Assembly (NCBI GenBank): GCA_964443825.1
Contig: CAYUEV010000006.1
Location: 1-49,421 of the forward strand
Direction: 5' to 3'
DNA length: 49,421 bases
Source of the DNA: UBA1081 sp964443825
Lineage (GTDB): Bacteria > Bacillota > Clostridia > Oscillospirales > Acutalibacteraceae
Positions 33,001 to 40,827 of this stretch are shown piece by piece. The notes beneath the pieces were generated by a model. That model was given only the letters and a program-made list of their open reading frames with translations. It searched no databases and had not been told where the DNA came from. The translations under genes and the position numbers were made by a program. Numbering within the stretch: position 1 is the stretch's first letter; each line of letters opens with the position of its first letter.

Positions 33001-35443
33001 AGTAAACAGAAAAGATTATCTGAGAAGTCTTTCCGGCTCGTGGTATATCCCCGCTATCGTCCTCGTTCTGCTTCTTTTCGTTTTAACGGCGCCCGCTTTT
33101 CCCACTTTACTGGGATATATGCGCGCCCCTTCCGACAACGGCATGGTTTCCTGCTTTTTAACGGAATCGTCGCTCGCTTATTACGATACCGTTCTCATTA
33201 ACGTGATACTCGTCGCGGCGGGCGCTATTTTAGCTATCACGCAGTTTTTCTTTGTTACGAATAAGCCCAGAATAAACGTGTTCCTAAGCCTTGGCGTCAA
33301 GAGAAAAGACTTGTTTCTTAACAGAGCTTTAGCCGCTCTGCCTTTGATGTTCGCTTCGATTTTTATCCCGATTTTTATTATTTTTGTCGGCAATATCGCG
33401 GCGTTCGGCATGTCGAAGCACTTAATGGGCGTTTTTCTCTACCTTTTGGCGTCCCTTTTCACGTGCGCTTTTTCAGGTTACGCTATAGGCCTCTTTTCGA
33501 TTTCCTGCTCGGGAAGCATAATCGAGTCGGGCGTTCTCTCGGCGTCGATTTTAGTATCCGGCGCGACTATTCCGGAATTTATAAAATCCATCCTCGGAAC
33601 GCTTCTTGTAGGATATTTCCCTCCCGGAAACGATCTTCTGCCTTTATCGTTAATAAGCCCTATCAATTTTATGACGGATCTTAATTTAGTGAAAGATACC
33701 GACCTCATGGCGGTAAACTTTAACGACCCGTTTCACGCTCTGATAAGCGAGTGCAAACTTACGGGCGAAAAATCGGCCGTTCCGTCCGAGGTTTTAGTTG
33801 ATTCGGGTTTTATTATCCCGGTAATTGTTCTCGCTTTAATAGCCGCGGTCACTTTCGTTTTGGCTTTTATGTTATTTATAAGAAAAGAGGCTGAAAACGG
33901 AGGGGCTATAGGTCAATCTAAAATCGCCTCGTTCTTAATTTCAGCCGGCGGCTTTTATTTTACCGTCTTTATACTTTTCCTTATGACCGAAACATATGTC
34001 GCCTACGGGGATCTTAAAACGTTCTTAAATTACCTGGGTCTGTGCCTTATAGGTTTGGTCGCGTACTTTGTAATCCACATCATATTGACGAGAAAAATAA
34101 AAGCCACGCTGAAGTCTCTCATTTACGGCGGCTCTCTTACGGTGGCGTTAGCTATTTTCTTTTGCGTCCTCTATACCGGCGTATTCGGTTTATACAATAA
34201 AACTCCCGACAAAGCCGATTTAAAAGAAGCGGCGGCCACTATATCGGCGGCAAGCGGCAATAATTTCATTCTTTTTAATTCCGACCAATTTTCTACAGAG
34301 CCTTTCTTTAGCGGTTCTCAAAGCGATATAGACGCGATTATCTCCGTTTTTGACAAAGTTAAAAACGTCAAAAGCGAAGACAGAACCACCATCGACGACG
34401 TAGTGTTGACGTTCCGTTATAAAGACGGCTCTGAAAAGAGCAGATATTTCCAGATTTTTGACAGCGACATATACGAGGACTATCTTAAAACCATATTTAA
34501 CTCAAGTTATTACGATTCATACGTTAAAGAAGCCATTTTTCATAAGTCGGCGGGGGATTCGGATAATAATTCGTCGAACCCTTATTCCGAGAAGTATTAC
34601 GGGTTGTTTGGGGAAAGCTCCTGGGGCGTAATAGGCGGCGATCTCTTTGAAAAGGAAGCCGACGTCGGGTACATGTCGAGCGCTTACGACGGCTATTATC
34701 CCGATACCGCCCCTCAAAATGCATATAACGAAAGCAAAATCGAGATTGCTACGACCGAAGAATTTTTAAACGCCGTATATGAAGACTTCAGTAAGCTCAC
34801 GTTTGACGACGTCTTTAGGAATAAAGCGCGTCCTCTTTGCGCAATATCGGGCAGCTTTACCATCACAAGAAACGTCAACACGACGGTTTACCTTGAAGCC
34901 GGAGGGACGACGACCGTCGTAACTCCCGGTAATGGTCAAGATTCTAACGCGGGCATATGTTATATGGCCGGCGAAAACTCTTTCTACGTCTATCCCAATA
35001 TGACCGAAATCATAAAATACCTTAAAACTACGGGGATAGATTTAAACCCCAAATATAAAATAAAAGAAATGTACGTTACCGACTCTTTCGTTACGCCTGA
35101 AAACGTTTTCGATACCTTTATAAAAAACAACAGGGACGATTCATATTACAACATTTTTAACGAAAACGTTTTTGTCAACGGCTTCTTCTTCGATAAATTA
35201 CGCTATTACGAAAACTACTATACTATTTCATCGAGTATCGATAAAGAATTCGACGAACTCACTCTTCTTAAAAACGTTTACAAAGAGTACGGCAGTCCCC
35301 TTAAGAGCGTGACCGATAAAAAGACTATTGACGAAACTCTTAAAAAATGCGTCCCGTATTATTATGTAGGCGACGAGGAGAGCGGAAAAGTCTGCTTTGT
35401 CGTTTACGACACGGGCGCCATAATGGAGTACTATATCCCGTAA
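32972..35443 (+). CDS. ABC transporter permease with large extracytoplasmic domain
   Basis: An 823-residue membrane protein that partners the preceding ATPase. The first 400 or so residues hold about eight to nine membrane helices (for example around residues 25-47, 74-96, 118-143, 270-292, 372-400). The second half, from about residue 405 to the end, is soluble, rich in Asp, Tyr, Ser and Asn, and predicted outside. I do not recognise that domain; it has no cysteine pairs or lipobox. GGAGG lies 9 bases upstream of the ATG, which is inside the ATPase gene (29-base overlap). This architecture is unusual for a YtrA-type system, where permeases are smaller. Confidence 0.8.
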   Translation: MTSQQSLKNKVNRKDYLRSLSGSWYIPAIVLVLLLFVLTAPAFPTLLGYMRAPSDNGMVSCFLTESSLAYYDTVLINVILVAAGAILAITQFFFVTNKPRINVFLSLGVKRKDLFLNRALAALPLMFASIFIPIFIIFVGNIAAFGMSKHLMGVFLYLLASLFTCAFSGYAIGLFSISCSGSIIESGVLSASILVSGATIPEFIKSILGTLLVGYFPPGNDLLPLSLISPINFMTDLNLVKDTDLMAVNFNDPFHALISECKLTGEKSAVPSEVLVDSGFIIPVIVLALIAAVTFVLAFMLFIRKEAENGGAIGQSKIASFLISAGGFYFTVFILFLMTETYVAYGDLKTFLNYLGLCLIGLVAYFVIHIILTRKIKATLKSLIYGGSLTVALAIFFCVLYTGVFGLYNKTPDKADLKEAAATISAASGNNFILFNSDQFSTEPFFSGSQSDIDAIISVFDKVKNVKSEDRTTIDDVVLTFRYKDGSEKSRYFQIFDSDIYEDYLKTIFNSSYYDSYVKEAIFHKSAGDSDNNSSNPYSEKYYGLFGESSWGVIGGDLFEKEADVGYMSSAYDGYYPDTAPQNAYNESKIEIATTEEFLNAVYEDFSKLTFDDVFRNKARPLCAISGSFTITRNVNTTVYLEAGGTTTVVTPGNGQDSNAGICYMAGENSFYVYPNMTEIIKYLKTTGIDLNPKYKIKEMYVTDSFVTPENVFDTFIKNNRDDSYYNIFNENVFVNGFFFDKLRYYENYYTISSSIDKEFDELTLLKNVYKEYGSPLKSVTDKKTIDETLKKCVPYYYVGDEESGKVCFVVYDTGAIMEYYIP

Positions 35444-35457
35444 AATCCGATAAAATT

Positions 35458-35490
35458 CCCCCTAAGAGTTTAAGGCTCTCAGGGGGTTTT
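35458..35490. terminator. Terminator between the ABC operon and tmcAL
   Basis: CCCCCTAAGAG (35458-35468) pairs with CTCTCAGGGGG (35476-35486) with one mismatch, followed by ttttatatt. It lies between convergent genes. Confidence 0.85.
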
Positions 35491-36688
35491 ATATTCCGAC
35501 GGTTACTATTTCGTCCGTCATTTCCTTTCCGCAAACGCCTCTTTTGGGAAGAGTTAAATTGTATAAGTCCGTACTTACTGATTCTATATTAAATACTCTT
35601 AAAGCTTTAGATCCTAAATTCTTTACGTCGCCGTATTTCATAACGACGGGGAAGAAAAATTTCTGTTTCATTTCCTTTAAAATCGTTCTGCCGTTTTCGT
35701 TAAGACCCAGAACCCTTATATACGGCGGGAGAGCGTCTATGTCGTCTTTCGTAATCCCTAAAAACCTGTATAGTATTACTCTTCTCACTCTCGCCCTGGT
35801 TACTCTCCTGGTAATTGATTTTTCTATTATCTCGTCGAGCGTCAAAGACGTTTTGGAAGCGTCTAAAATCCTGTACTCAAGTCCTTCCGTAACGTCCGGC
35901 GTGTTTATAAAATCCTTAGGGCTGGCTCTCCTTAAATCGGAGAGTATTGCCGTTTCGAGCTTTTTAAAGTCGGACGGGAACGAGCCTTCGCTTTTGGCTT
36001 TTTTTATTATTTCCAAAGACTGCCTCGGAACGAATTTTTCGAAATTTTCATTTCTGTTTATCATCTTTCTTATTTCTAAAGAAGACGCGTACCCGCCCGT
36101 TCTCTCGCTCCCGTTATGGTACGCGCCTTTTCTTTTTATCGCCAAAGGGCTGACGTCAGACTTAAAAAAGTAGAGCGCCCTTAAATATTCTATAGCTAAA
36201 ATGTTATTGGGTTTGGACATAACGGCGCTAAGATCCTCTTTTAAAACGTCGCTCGCGACGCGGACCCTCGCCTCGGTATAAGAGCAGATATTGCCGTCGT
36301 AATACTCTTTTATCCGCGAATTATAAACCTTATCGTTTAGTACTTTCGCGATTTTTTTAAGCGTTTCGACGTCGTCCTCAGCTCCGAACGAAAGATTATC
36401 GACCGCTCCCGTTTGGTTCGCGATATAGACCGCCCCTTTAGCGAAACGCTCCGCCGACGAAAGCGACCATATGACGGGGAGTTCCACAACTAAGTCGGCC
36501 CCTTCCAGAAGAGCCGCTTTCGTTCTCTCGCGCTTGCCCAGTATCGCGCTTTCCCCTCTTTGAACGAAATTTCCGCTCAGTATTACCATAATAAAAGAGC
36601 CGCCCGTCAGTCTTTTGGTTTCTTCTATATGGCGCTTATGCCCGTTTGTAAAAGGGTTATATTCCGCAATTATCGCCGAAACGTTCAT
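35489..36688 (-). CDS. tmcAL: tRNA(Met) cytidine acetate ligase TmcAL
   Basis: TmcAL (YlbM) uses acetate and ATP to acetylate C34 of elongator tRNA-Met. The 399-residue protein starts AEYNPFTNGHKRHIEET, a nucleotidyltransferase HxGH-like motif. It continues with MVILSGNFVQRGESAILGKRER, ADLVVELPVIWSLSSAERFA and FGAED, all characteristic. The family length is about 400. It is divergent from ackA, a neighbour arrangement common in Clostridia; AckA interconverts acetate and acetyl phosphate, so both use acetate. Confidence 0.95.
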   Translation of the reverse strand: MNVSAIIAEYNPFTNGHKRHIEETKRLTGGSFIMVILSGNFVQRGESAILGKRERTKAALLEGADLVVELPVIWSLSSAERFAKGAVYIANQTGAVDNLSFGAEDDVETLKKIAKVLNDKVYNSRIKEYYDGNICSYTEARVRVASDVLKEDLSAVMSKPNNILAIEYLRALYFFKSDVSPLAIKRKGAYHNGSERTGGYASSLEIRKMINRNENFEKFVPRQSLEIIKKAKSEGSFPSDFKKLETAILSDLRRASPKDFINTPDVTEGLEYRILDASKTSLTLDEIIEKSITRRVTRARVRRVILYRFLGITKDDIDALPPYIRVLGLNENGRTILKEMKQKFFFPVVMKYGDVKNLGSKALRVFNIESVSTDLYNLTLPKRGVCGKEMTDEIVTVGI

Positions 36689-36709
36689 TTTTGTTCCTTT
36701 AAAAAAATG

Positions 36710-36738
36710 TTGAAATGTTTAAGTTACAATGATATAAT
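36710..36738 (+). promoter_or_regulatory. Promoter of ackA
   Basis: TTGAAA at 36710-36715, 17-base spacer, TATAAT at 36733-36738 with a TG-A extension, about 50 bases upstream of the ackA ATG. Confidence 0.85.
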
Positions 36739-36788
36739 ATATCGGGAAGTAAAAAGAATCAAGATGTTTTTGAAAGGACGGAGAATTT

Positions 36789-38006
36789 ATGAAAATTCTT
36801 GTTATCAACGCCGGCAGTTCCTCGCTAAAATATCAGCTTATAGATATGGACGGCGAAAAAGCGATAGCTAAAGGCATATGCGAAAGAGTAGGCAAAGAGG
36901 ATTCGCATTTTGAGGGAAACGCCGGCGGAGAAAAATTTGAGATGAACGTCCCCATGAAAAACCACACCGAGGCTTTTCTCGTCGTTGAAAAAGCTTTAAC
37001 GGAAGGCGAGCATAAAGTCATAAATTCCTTAAGCGAAATTTCGGCTATCGGTCACAGAGTTGTTCAAGGCGGTTCTCTTTTTACAAAAAGTACTTTAATT
37101 ACGGACGAGGTTATTTCCGGCATAGAAAGTCTTTGCGATTTAGCCCCTCTTCACAACCCCGCTCACATAGAAGGCATTAACGCCTGCCGCGAGATATTCG
37201 GAAAAGACGTTCCCGAAGTCGCCGTTTTCGACAACGCGTTTCACAGCACGATGCCGCCTTACGCTTATATGTACGGAATACCGTATGAATACTATGAAAA
37301 ATACAAAATACGCAGATACGGCTTTCATGGTACTTCCCATAAATACGTAAGTCACGAATGCGCGAGAATTATGGGCAGGGATATTACGGAACTTAAAATC
37401 ATCACTTGTCATCTAGGAAACGGCTCGTCAATCACGGCCGTAAAAAACGGCAAAGTAATAGACACCTCAATGGGACTTACCCCCCTTGACGGCTTTATTA
37501 TGGGAACCCGCTCCGGCAATCTCGACCCGTCGGTCGTAACTTACCTTCAAGAGAAAGAGGGCTGGACGCCTGAGGAAACTAACGAAATCCTCAATAAAAA
37601 ATCGGGCGTAGCCGGCATTTCGGGCGGGCTAAGCGACGACAGGGATATACTAAAAGCGTCCGCTAACGGCGACAAGAGAGCGGAACTCGCTAAAGAGATG
37701 CTCTGGTACGAAATAAGAAAATACATAGGCTCTTATATAGCCGCTATGCAAGGCGTGGACGCTATAGTCTTTACGGGCGGCATAGGCGAAAACTCCCAGC
37801 CTTTAAGAAAAAATATCTGCGAGGATTTCGCGTATTTGGGCATTACTTTTAACGAGGAAGAGAATAAAAAAGCCATAAGAGGCGTAGGCGGGGAGCTTTC
37901 AGGTCCCGGTTCCAAAGTGAGAGTGTTTGTGATTCCCACTAACGAGGAGCTTATGATTGCCCGCGACACTAAAGAAGTGGTCGAAAGTTTAGGTCTTGTC
38001 AAATAG
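36789..38006 (+). CDS. ackA: Acetate kinase
   Basis: Interconverts acetyl phosphate plus ADP and acetate plus ATP, the last ATP-yielding step of acetogenic fermentation. The 405-residue protein has NAGSSSLKYQL, GHRVVQGGSLF, the active-site FDNAFHSTMPPYAYMYGIP, RRYGFHGTSHKYVS, HLGNGSSITAVKNGK and VFTGGIGENS. The family length is about 400. AAAGGACGGAG precedes the ATG. No phosphotransacetylase is adjacent. Confidence 0.98.
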   Translation: MKILVINAGSSSLKYQLIDMDGEKAIAKGICERVGKEDSHFEGNAGGEKFEMNVPMKNHTEAFLVVEKALTEGEHKVINSLSEISAIGHRVVQGGSLFTKSTLITDEVISGIESLCDLAPLHNPAHIEGINACREIFGKDVPEVAVFDNAFHSTMPPYAYMYGIPYEYYEKYKIRRYGFHGTSHKYVSHECARIMGRDITELKIITCHLGNGSSITAVKNGKVIDTSMGLTPLDGFIMGTRSGNLDPSVVTYLQEKEGWTPEETNEILNKKSGVAGISGGLSDDRDILKASANGDKRAELAKEMLWYEIRKYIGSYIAAMQGVDAIVFTGGIGENSQPLRKNICEDFAYLGITFNEEENKKAIRGVGGELSGPGSKVRVFVIPTNEELMIARDTKEVVESLGLVK

Positions 38007-38046
38007 CTGAATTATGCACATTAAATACATTTTTTAAAATTCTATA

Positions 38047-38074
38047 TTGACATTTTGTGATTTTATGGTACAAT
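38047..38074 (+). promoter_or_regulatory. Promoter of the SCP2-like/aminotransferase operon
   Basis: TTGACA at 38047-38052 and TACAAT at 38069-38074, 16 bases apart. The resulting leader is about 365 bases long. Confidence 0.7.
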
Positions 38075-38436
38075 AATCTTATAAAGGGTACTGTGGTTTT
38101 CCGCTCCCGCCGCTTCTAATCATTGGCGCGCCTAACGCGTTGAGCGGCGGTTAGGCGGTTAGGCGATTAGCGGGCGGAGATTAGCGGTTAGCGCGGCGGA
38201 TAATATATAGCGTATAATATCCAATATCCGACGTCGCGGTTCGCCGTTCCGGCGGGAGCCGCTTTGCGATTCCAATCGCCAATTACCGATAATTACCCGA
38301 TACTTAATTACCATGGTAAAACCGCCGGTCTTACGGCTTTAATCACTGCCCGTTACAGTGAAACTATCCGTTTTGCGTTTCAACATCTAACGTTTAATAT
38401 CTAACATCTGATAATATCCAATATCTAAAAAAAGGG
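38075..38436 (+). other. Long structured leader with short repeats, no known riboswitch recognised
   Basis: About 360 bases between the promoter and the SCP2-like gene. It contains several near-copies of ggttaggc/gattagcgg around 38145-38200 and hairpins GCGATT/AATCGC (near 38266-38279) and TCACTG/CAGTGA (near 38344-38362). It also has repeated (a)tccaatatc(t/c) and catctaac motifs; the former occurs beside the 55-bp repeat at the scaffold gap. It may be an intergenic repeat element rather than a regulatory RNA. No gene is seen. Confidence 0.5.
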
Positions 38437-38445
38437 GTGTTTTTC

Positions 38446-39204
38446 TTGACTGATGCAAAAACATTGTCTTACATCAATCTCTACGCTATTCTCGGTACTT
38501 TAGAAAACCTTTGCGCTTTGGACGAGGACGCGAGAGCCCTTCTCACTAACAAAAAACCCTTAAGAATAGGCTTCGACGTTAAGGACGGTCCTAAAGCGAC
38601 GATTACTTTCAAAAACGGCATGTGCAGAATGGAGGACGGTTTAGGCGAGTGCGATATTAAACTGCCGTTCTCGACGCCTGAGAAATTTAACGGCATGATA
38701 GACGGGACCGTAACTCCCATTCCCTCTAAAGGTTTTACGCGTATAGGCTTCCTTTTAAAAGATTTTACTCATCTTACCGATCTTTTAACAAAATATATGC
38801 GCCCGGATCCCCTTGATCTCGCCGATAAAAGATTTTTCGACACAAGCACTTCTCTTACGTTTTACACTATAGCCGTAGCTATCTCTCAGGCGGGAAATAA
38901 CGATGAAATAGGCAAGTTCACGGCGAGTCAGATGGTCGACGGCGACATACTCATGTCGATAAAAGGCGGTCCTAAAGCCACTATCAGAGTTAAGGATCAC
39001 CGCTTGCTCACCATAAAAAAGCCTCCCGAGTCGCCAAGAGCCCTTATGGAATTCGCGAGCATGGAACTGGCGAGAGATTTATTCGACGGCAAAGTGAACT
39101 CCGTCGCCTGCATAGGTCAAGGCAAAATAACCATGGGCGGCATGGTTTCAATGGTTGACAATATGAACAGACTTCTTGATTTAGTAAGTCTTTACTTAGC
39201 GTAA
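38446..39204 (+). CDS. SCP2-like protein with internally duplicated domain
   Basis: A 252-residue protein with no signal or membrane helix. It resembles SCP2/sterol-carrier-like lipid-binding folds and seems to contain two related halves: KDGPKATITFKNG (residue 46 on) and KGGPKATIRVKDH (residue 173 on), each followed by a segment ending in a helical (T/N)RLLDLV- or HLTDLL-like stretch. TTG 38446 is chosen because AAGGGG lies about 10 bases upstream; GTG 38437 is inside that site. It is 11 bases before the aminotransferase gene. The function is unknown; a hydrophobic-ligand carrier working with the aminotransferase is a guess. Confidence 0.65.
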   Translation: MTDAKTLSYINLYAILGTLENLCALDEDARALLTNKKPLRIGFDVKDGPKATITFKNGMCRMEDGLGECDIKLPFSTPEKFNGMIDGTVTPIPSKGFTRIGFLLKDFTHLTDLLTKYMRPDPLDLADKRFFDTSTSLTFYTIAVAISQAGNNDEIGKFTASQMVDGDILMSIKGGPKATIRVKDHRLLTIKKPPESPRALMEFASMELARDLFDGKVNSVACIGQGKITMGGMVSMVDNMNRLLDLVSLYLA

Positions 39205-39215
39205 GGAGGATTAAA

Positions 39216-40478
39216 ATGTCTTCAAAATATTATGATCATACTAAAAGCCAAGAGTGGTACAAAAGAGCCGTAGACGTTATACCCTCCGGCATTTACGGGC
39301 ATTTAGGTCCCGCTGAAGGTCTTTGGATTCCCACCACTTCATGGCCTTATTTCAGCGAGAGAGCGGAAGGTTCTTATTTTTGGGACGTGGACGGCAACAA
39401 ATACATCGACTATATGTGCGCTTACGGTCCTAACGTTTTGGGCTACAACGATCCCGACGTAAACGCCGCCGCTTTAGAGCAGGTTAAAAAAGAGAACTGC
39501 ACCACCACGCCTTCTTACAAAATGGTAGAACTCGCCGAGCTTATGGTCGACACGGTAGCCATGGCGGATTGGGCGTTTTTCGCCAAAAACGGCAACGACG
39601 TGACGCAGGCGGCTATCATGTGCGCCCGTTATTACACCCACAAGAAAAAGATAATATTCGTAAACGGTTTTTATCACGGCGTGTCCCCCTGGACCCAGAA
39701 AATAGACTATCCCGGCGTATTGCCCGAAGACGTAGCCAATAACCTTTACGTGGACTGGAACGACATTCCCGCGTTAGAAAAAATTATAGACGAGAACGAC
39801 GGCGAGATAGCCGCGTTTATAGCCACCCCTTACGTTCACGGCAATTTCTTCGACAATATCCTTCCCGCTCCCGGCTACTGGCAGAAAGTAAGAGAACTTT
39901 GCACTAAAAAAGGAATCGTCCTTATAGTCGACGACGTAAGAGCCGGTTTTAGGCTCGATCTCGCGGGATCGGATCACTTCTACGGGTTCGAGGCCGACCT
40001 CACCTGTTTCTGTAAAGCCATAGCGAACGGCTGGAACGTTTCCTGTCTCTGCGGCAGAGACTTCCTAAAGAGCGCTATGAGCGGACTTTCCTACACGGGC
40101 AGTTACTGGATGAGCGCCGTGCCGTTTGCCGCGGGGCTAGCCTGTATCGATAAGATGAAGAGGCTTGACGTCCCGAAACTGTTTAGAGAGATGGGTACGA
40201 AGCTCACCGACGGGCTTAAAGCCGCCGCCGCCAACAACGGCTTCGATCTCGTCGTGTCGGGCGAACCGGCCCTGTTCTACTTAAGAATCGCCAACGACGA
40301 TACTTTGTTCCTTCATCAGGACTGGATTCAGGAAATGGTTCACAGGGGCATATTTATGGCGAGCCATCACAATCACTTTATGAACGCCTCTTTGACCGAC
40401 GAAGATATTAAATACACTTGCGAGGTGGCGGACGACGCGTTTAAAGCCGTAAGAAAACGCCATCCCGAAGCGTTTTAA
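39216..40478 (+). CDS. Class III pyridoxal phosphate-dependent aminotransferase
   Basis: A 420-residue PLP enzyme related to glutamate-1-semialdehyde aminomutase and omega-aminotransferases. Family features: YFWDVDGNKYIDYMCAYG near the N-terminus, AFFAKNGNDVTQAAIMCAR, GFYHGVSPW, VDDVRAGFRLD (the usual DE(V) is DD here) and CFCKAIANGW with Lys267 as the likely Schiff-base residue. AAGGAGG precedes the ATG. It is co-transcribed with the SCP2-like gene. No heme or lysine pathway gene is nearby, so the substrate is open. Confidence 0.9.
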   Translation: MSSKYYDHTKSQEWYKRAVDVIPSGIYGHLGPAEGLWIPTTSWPYFSERAEGSYFWDVDGNKYIDYMCAYGPNVLGYNDPDVNAAALEQVKKENCTTTPSYKMVELAELMVDTVAMADWAFFAKNGNDVTQAAIMCARYYTHKKKIIFVNGFYHGVSPWTQKIDYPGVLPEDVANNLYVDWNDIPALEKIIDENDGEIAAFIATPYVHGNFFDNILPAPGYWQKVRELCTKKGIVLIVDDVRAGFRLDLAGSDHFYGFEADLTCFCKAIANGWNVSCLCGRDFLKSAMSGLSYTGSYWMSAVPFAAGLACIDKMKRLDVPKLFREMGTKLTDGLKAAAANNGFDLVVSGEPALFYLRIANDDTLFLHQDWIQEMVHRGIFMASHHNHFMNASLTDEDIKYTCEVADDAFKAVRKRHPEAF

Positions 40479-40487
40479 GCCTAAGTC

Positions 40488-40516
40488 TTGACAATTTACA
40501 CATAGCGTGATATAAT
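40488..40516 (+). promoter_or_regulatory. Consensus sigma-A promoter of the trp operon
   Basis: TTGACA at 40488-40493, 17-base spacer, TATAAT at 40511-40516 with a TG-A extension, about 310 bases upstream of trpE. Confidence 0.93.
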
Positions 40517-40522
40517 TACCGA

Positions 40523-40782
40523 GACTTAAACCGTTGAACGGGGATAAGACGCTTGGCGTTTTTGAAATAATCCGCGACAGCGGCGTCTCGCGGAGCGTAA
40601 AGCGTTAAACAGTCGCTTAAAGGGTATCGTTAAGGTTTTTCTTTCAAACTATATACGCGCAACTTTCTTTTAAACGGTATCCTTTTGGCGCGCTAAACTC
40701 CGTAAATCAAGGCGGCGCCGCGGATAAACCGATTATTCGTCCTTGACAGAATTTTTCTGTCGAGGATTTTTTTATTTTTTTG
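40523..40782 (+). promoter_or_regulatory. T-box-like transcription attenuator of the trp operon
   Basis: The leader between promoter and trpE is about 260 bases and highly structured. Near its end lie TCAAGG (40707-40712), CGGCGCC (40713-40719), GCG (40720-40722), then CGT-CCTTGA (40738-40746). This is the layout of a T-box antiterminator: helix, 7-base bulge, short helix, closing strand. The bulge consensus is UGGNACC. Here it is CGGCGCC, with two changes, but N is C, matching the G73 discriminator of tRNA-Trp. TCAAGG and the terminator compete for CCTTGA. Upstream helices CCGCGA/TCGCGG and GGGTATCGTT/AACGGTATCC fit the stem region. I could not identify the Trp specifier loop with confidence. 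Confidence 0.6.
40741..40782 (+). terminator. Attenuator terminator before trpE
   Basis: CCTTGACAGAA (40741-40751) pairs with TTCTGTCGAGG (40755-40765), 11 bp with one G-U, followed by atttttttattttttt. It lies only about 45 bases before trpE. Confidence 0.92.
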
Positions 40783-40827
40783 CTTTTGGAAAAATCAAAA
40801 CAATTCTGCTTTTAAAAGGAAAACTAT

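Noticed and set aside
38140..38210. CRISPR-like array in the leader before the SCP2-like gene
   Set aside because: The repeats are only 8-9 bases, irregular and without spacers of equal length.
40523..40740. trp leader peptide with tandem Trp codons
   Set aside because: Only isolated TGG triplets are seen and no leader ORF with a ribosome site; the T-box-like layout explains the terminator better.
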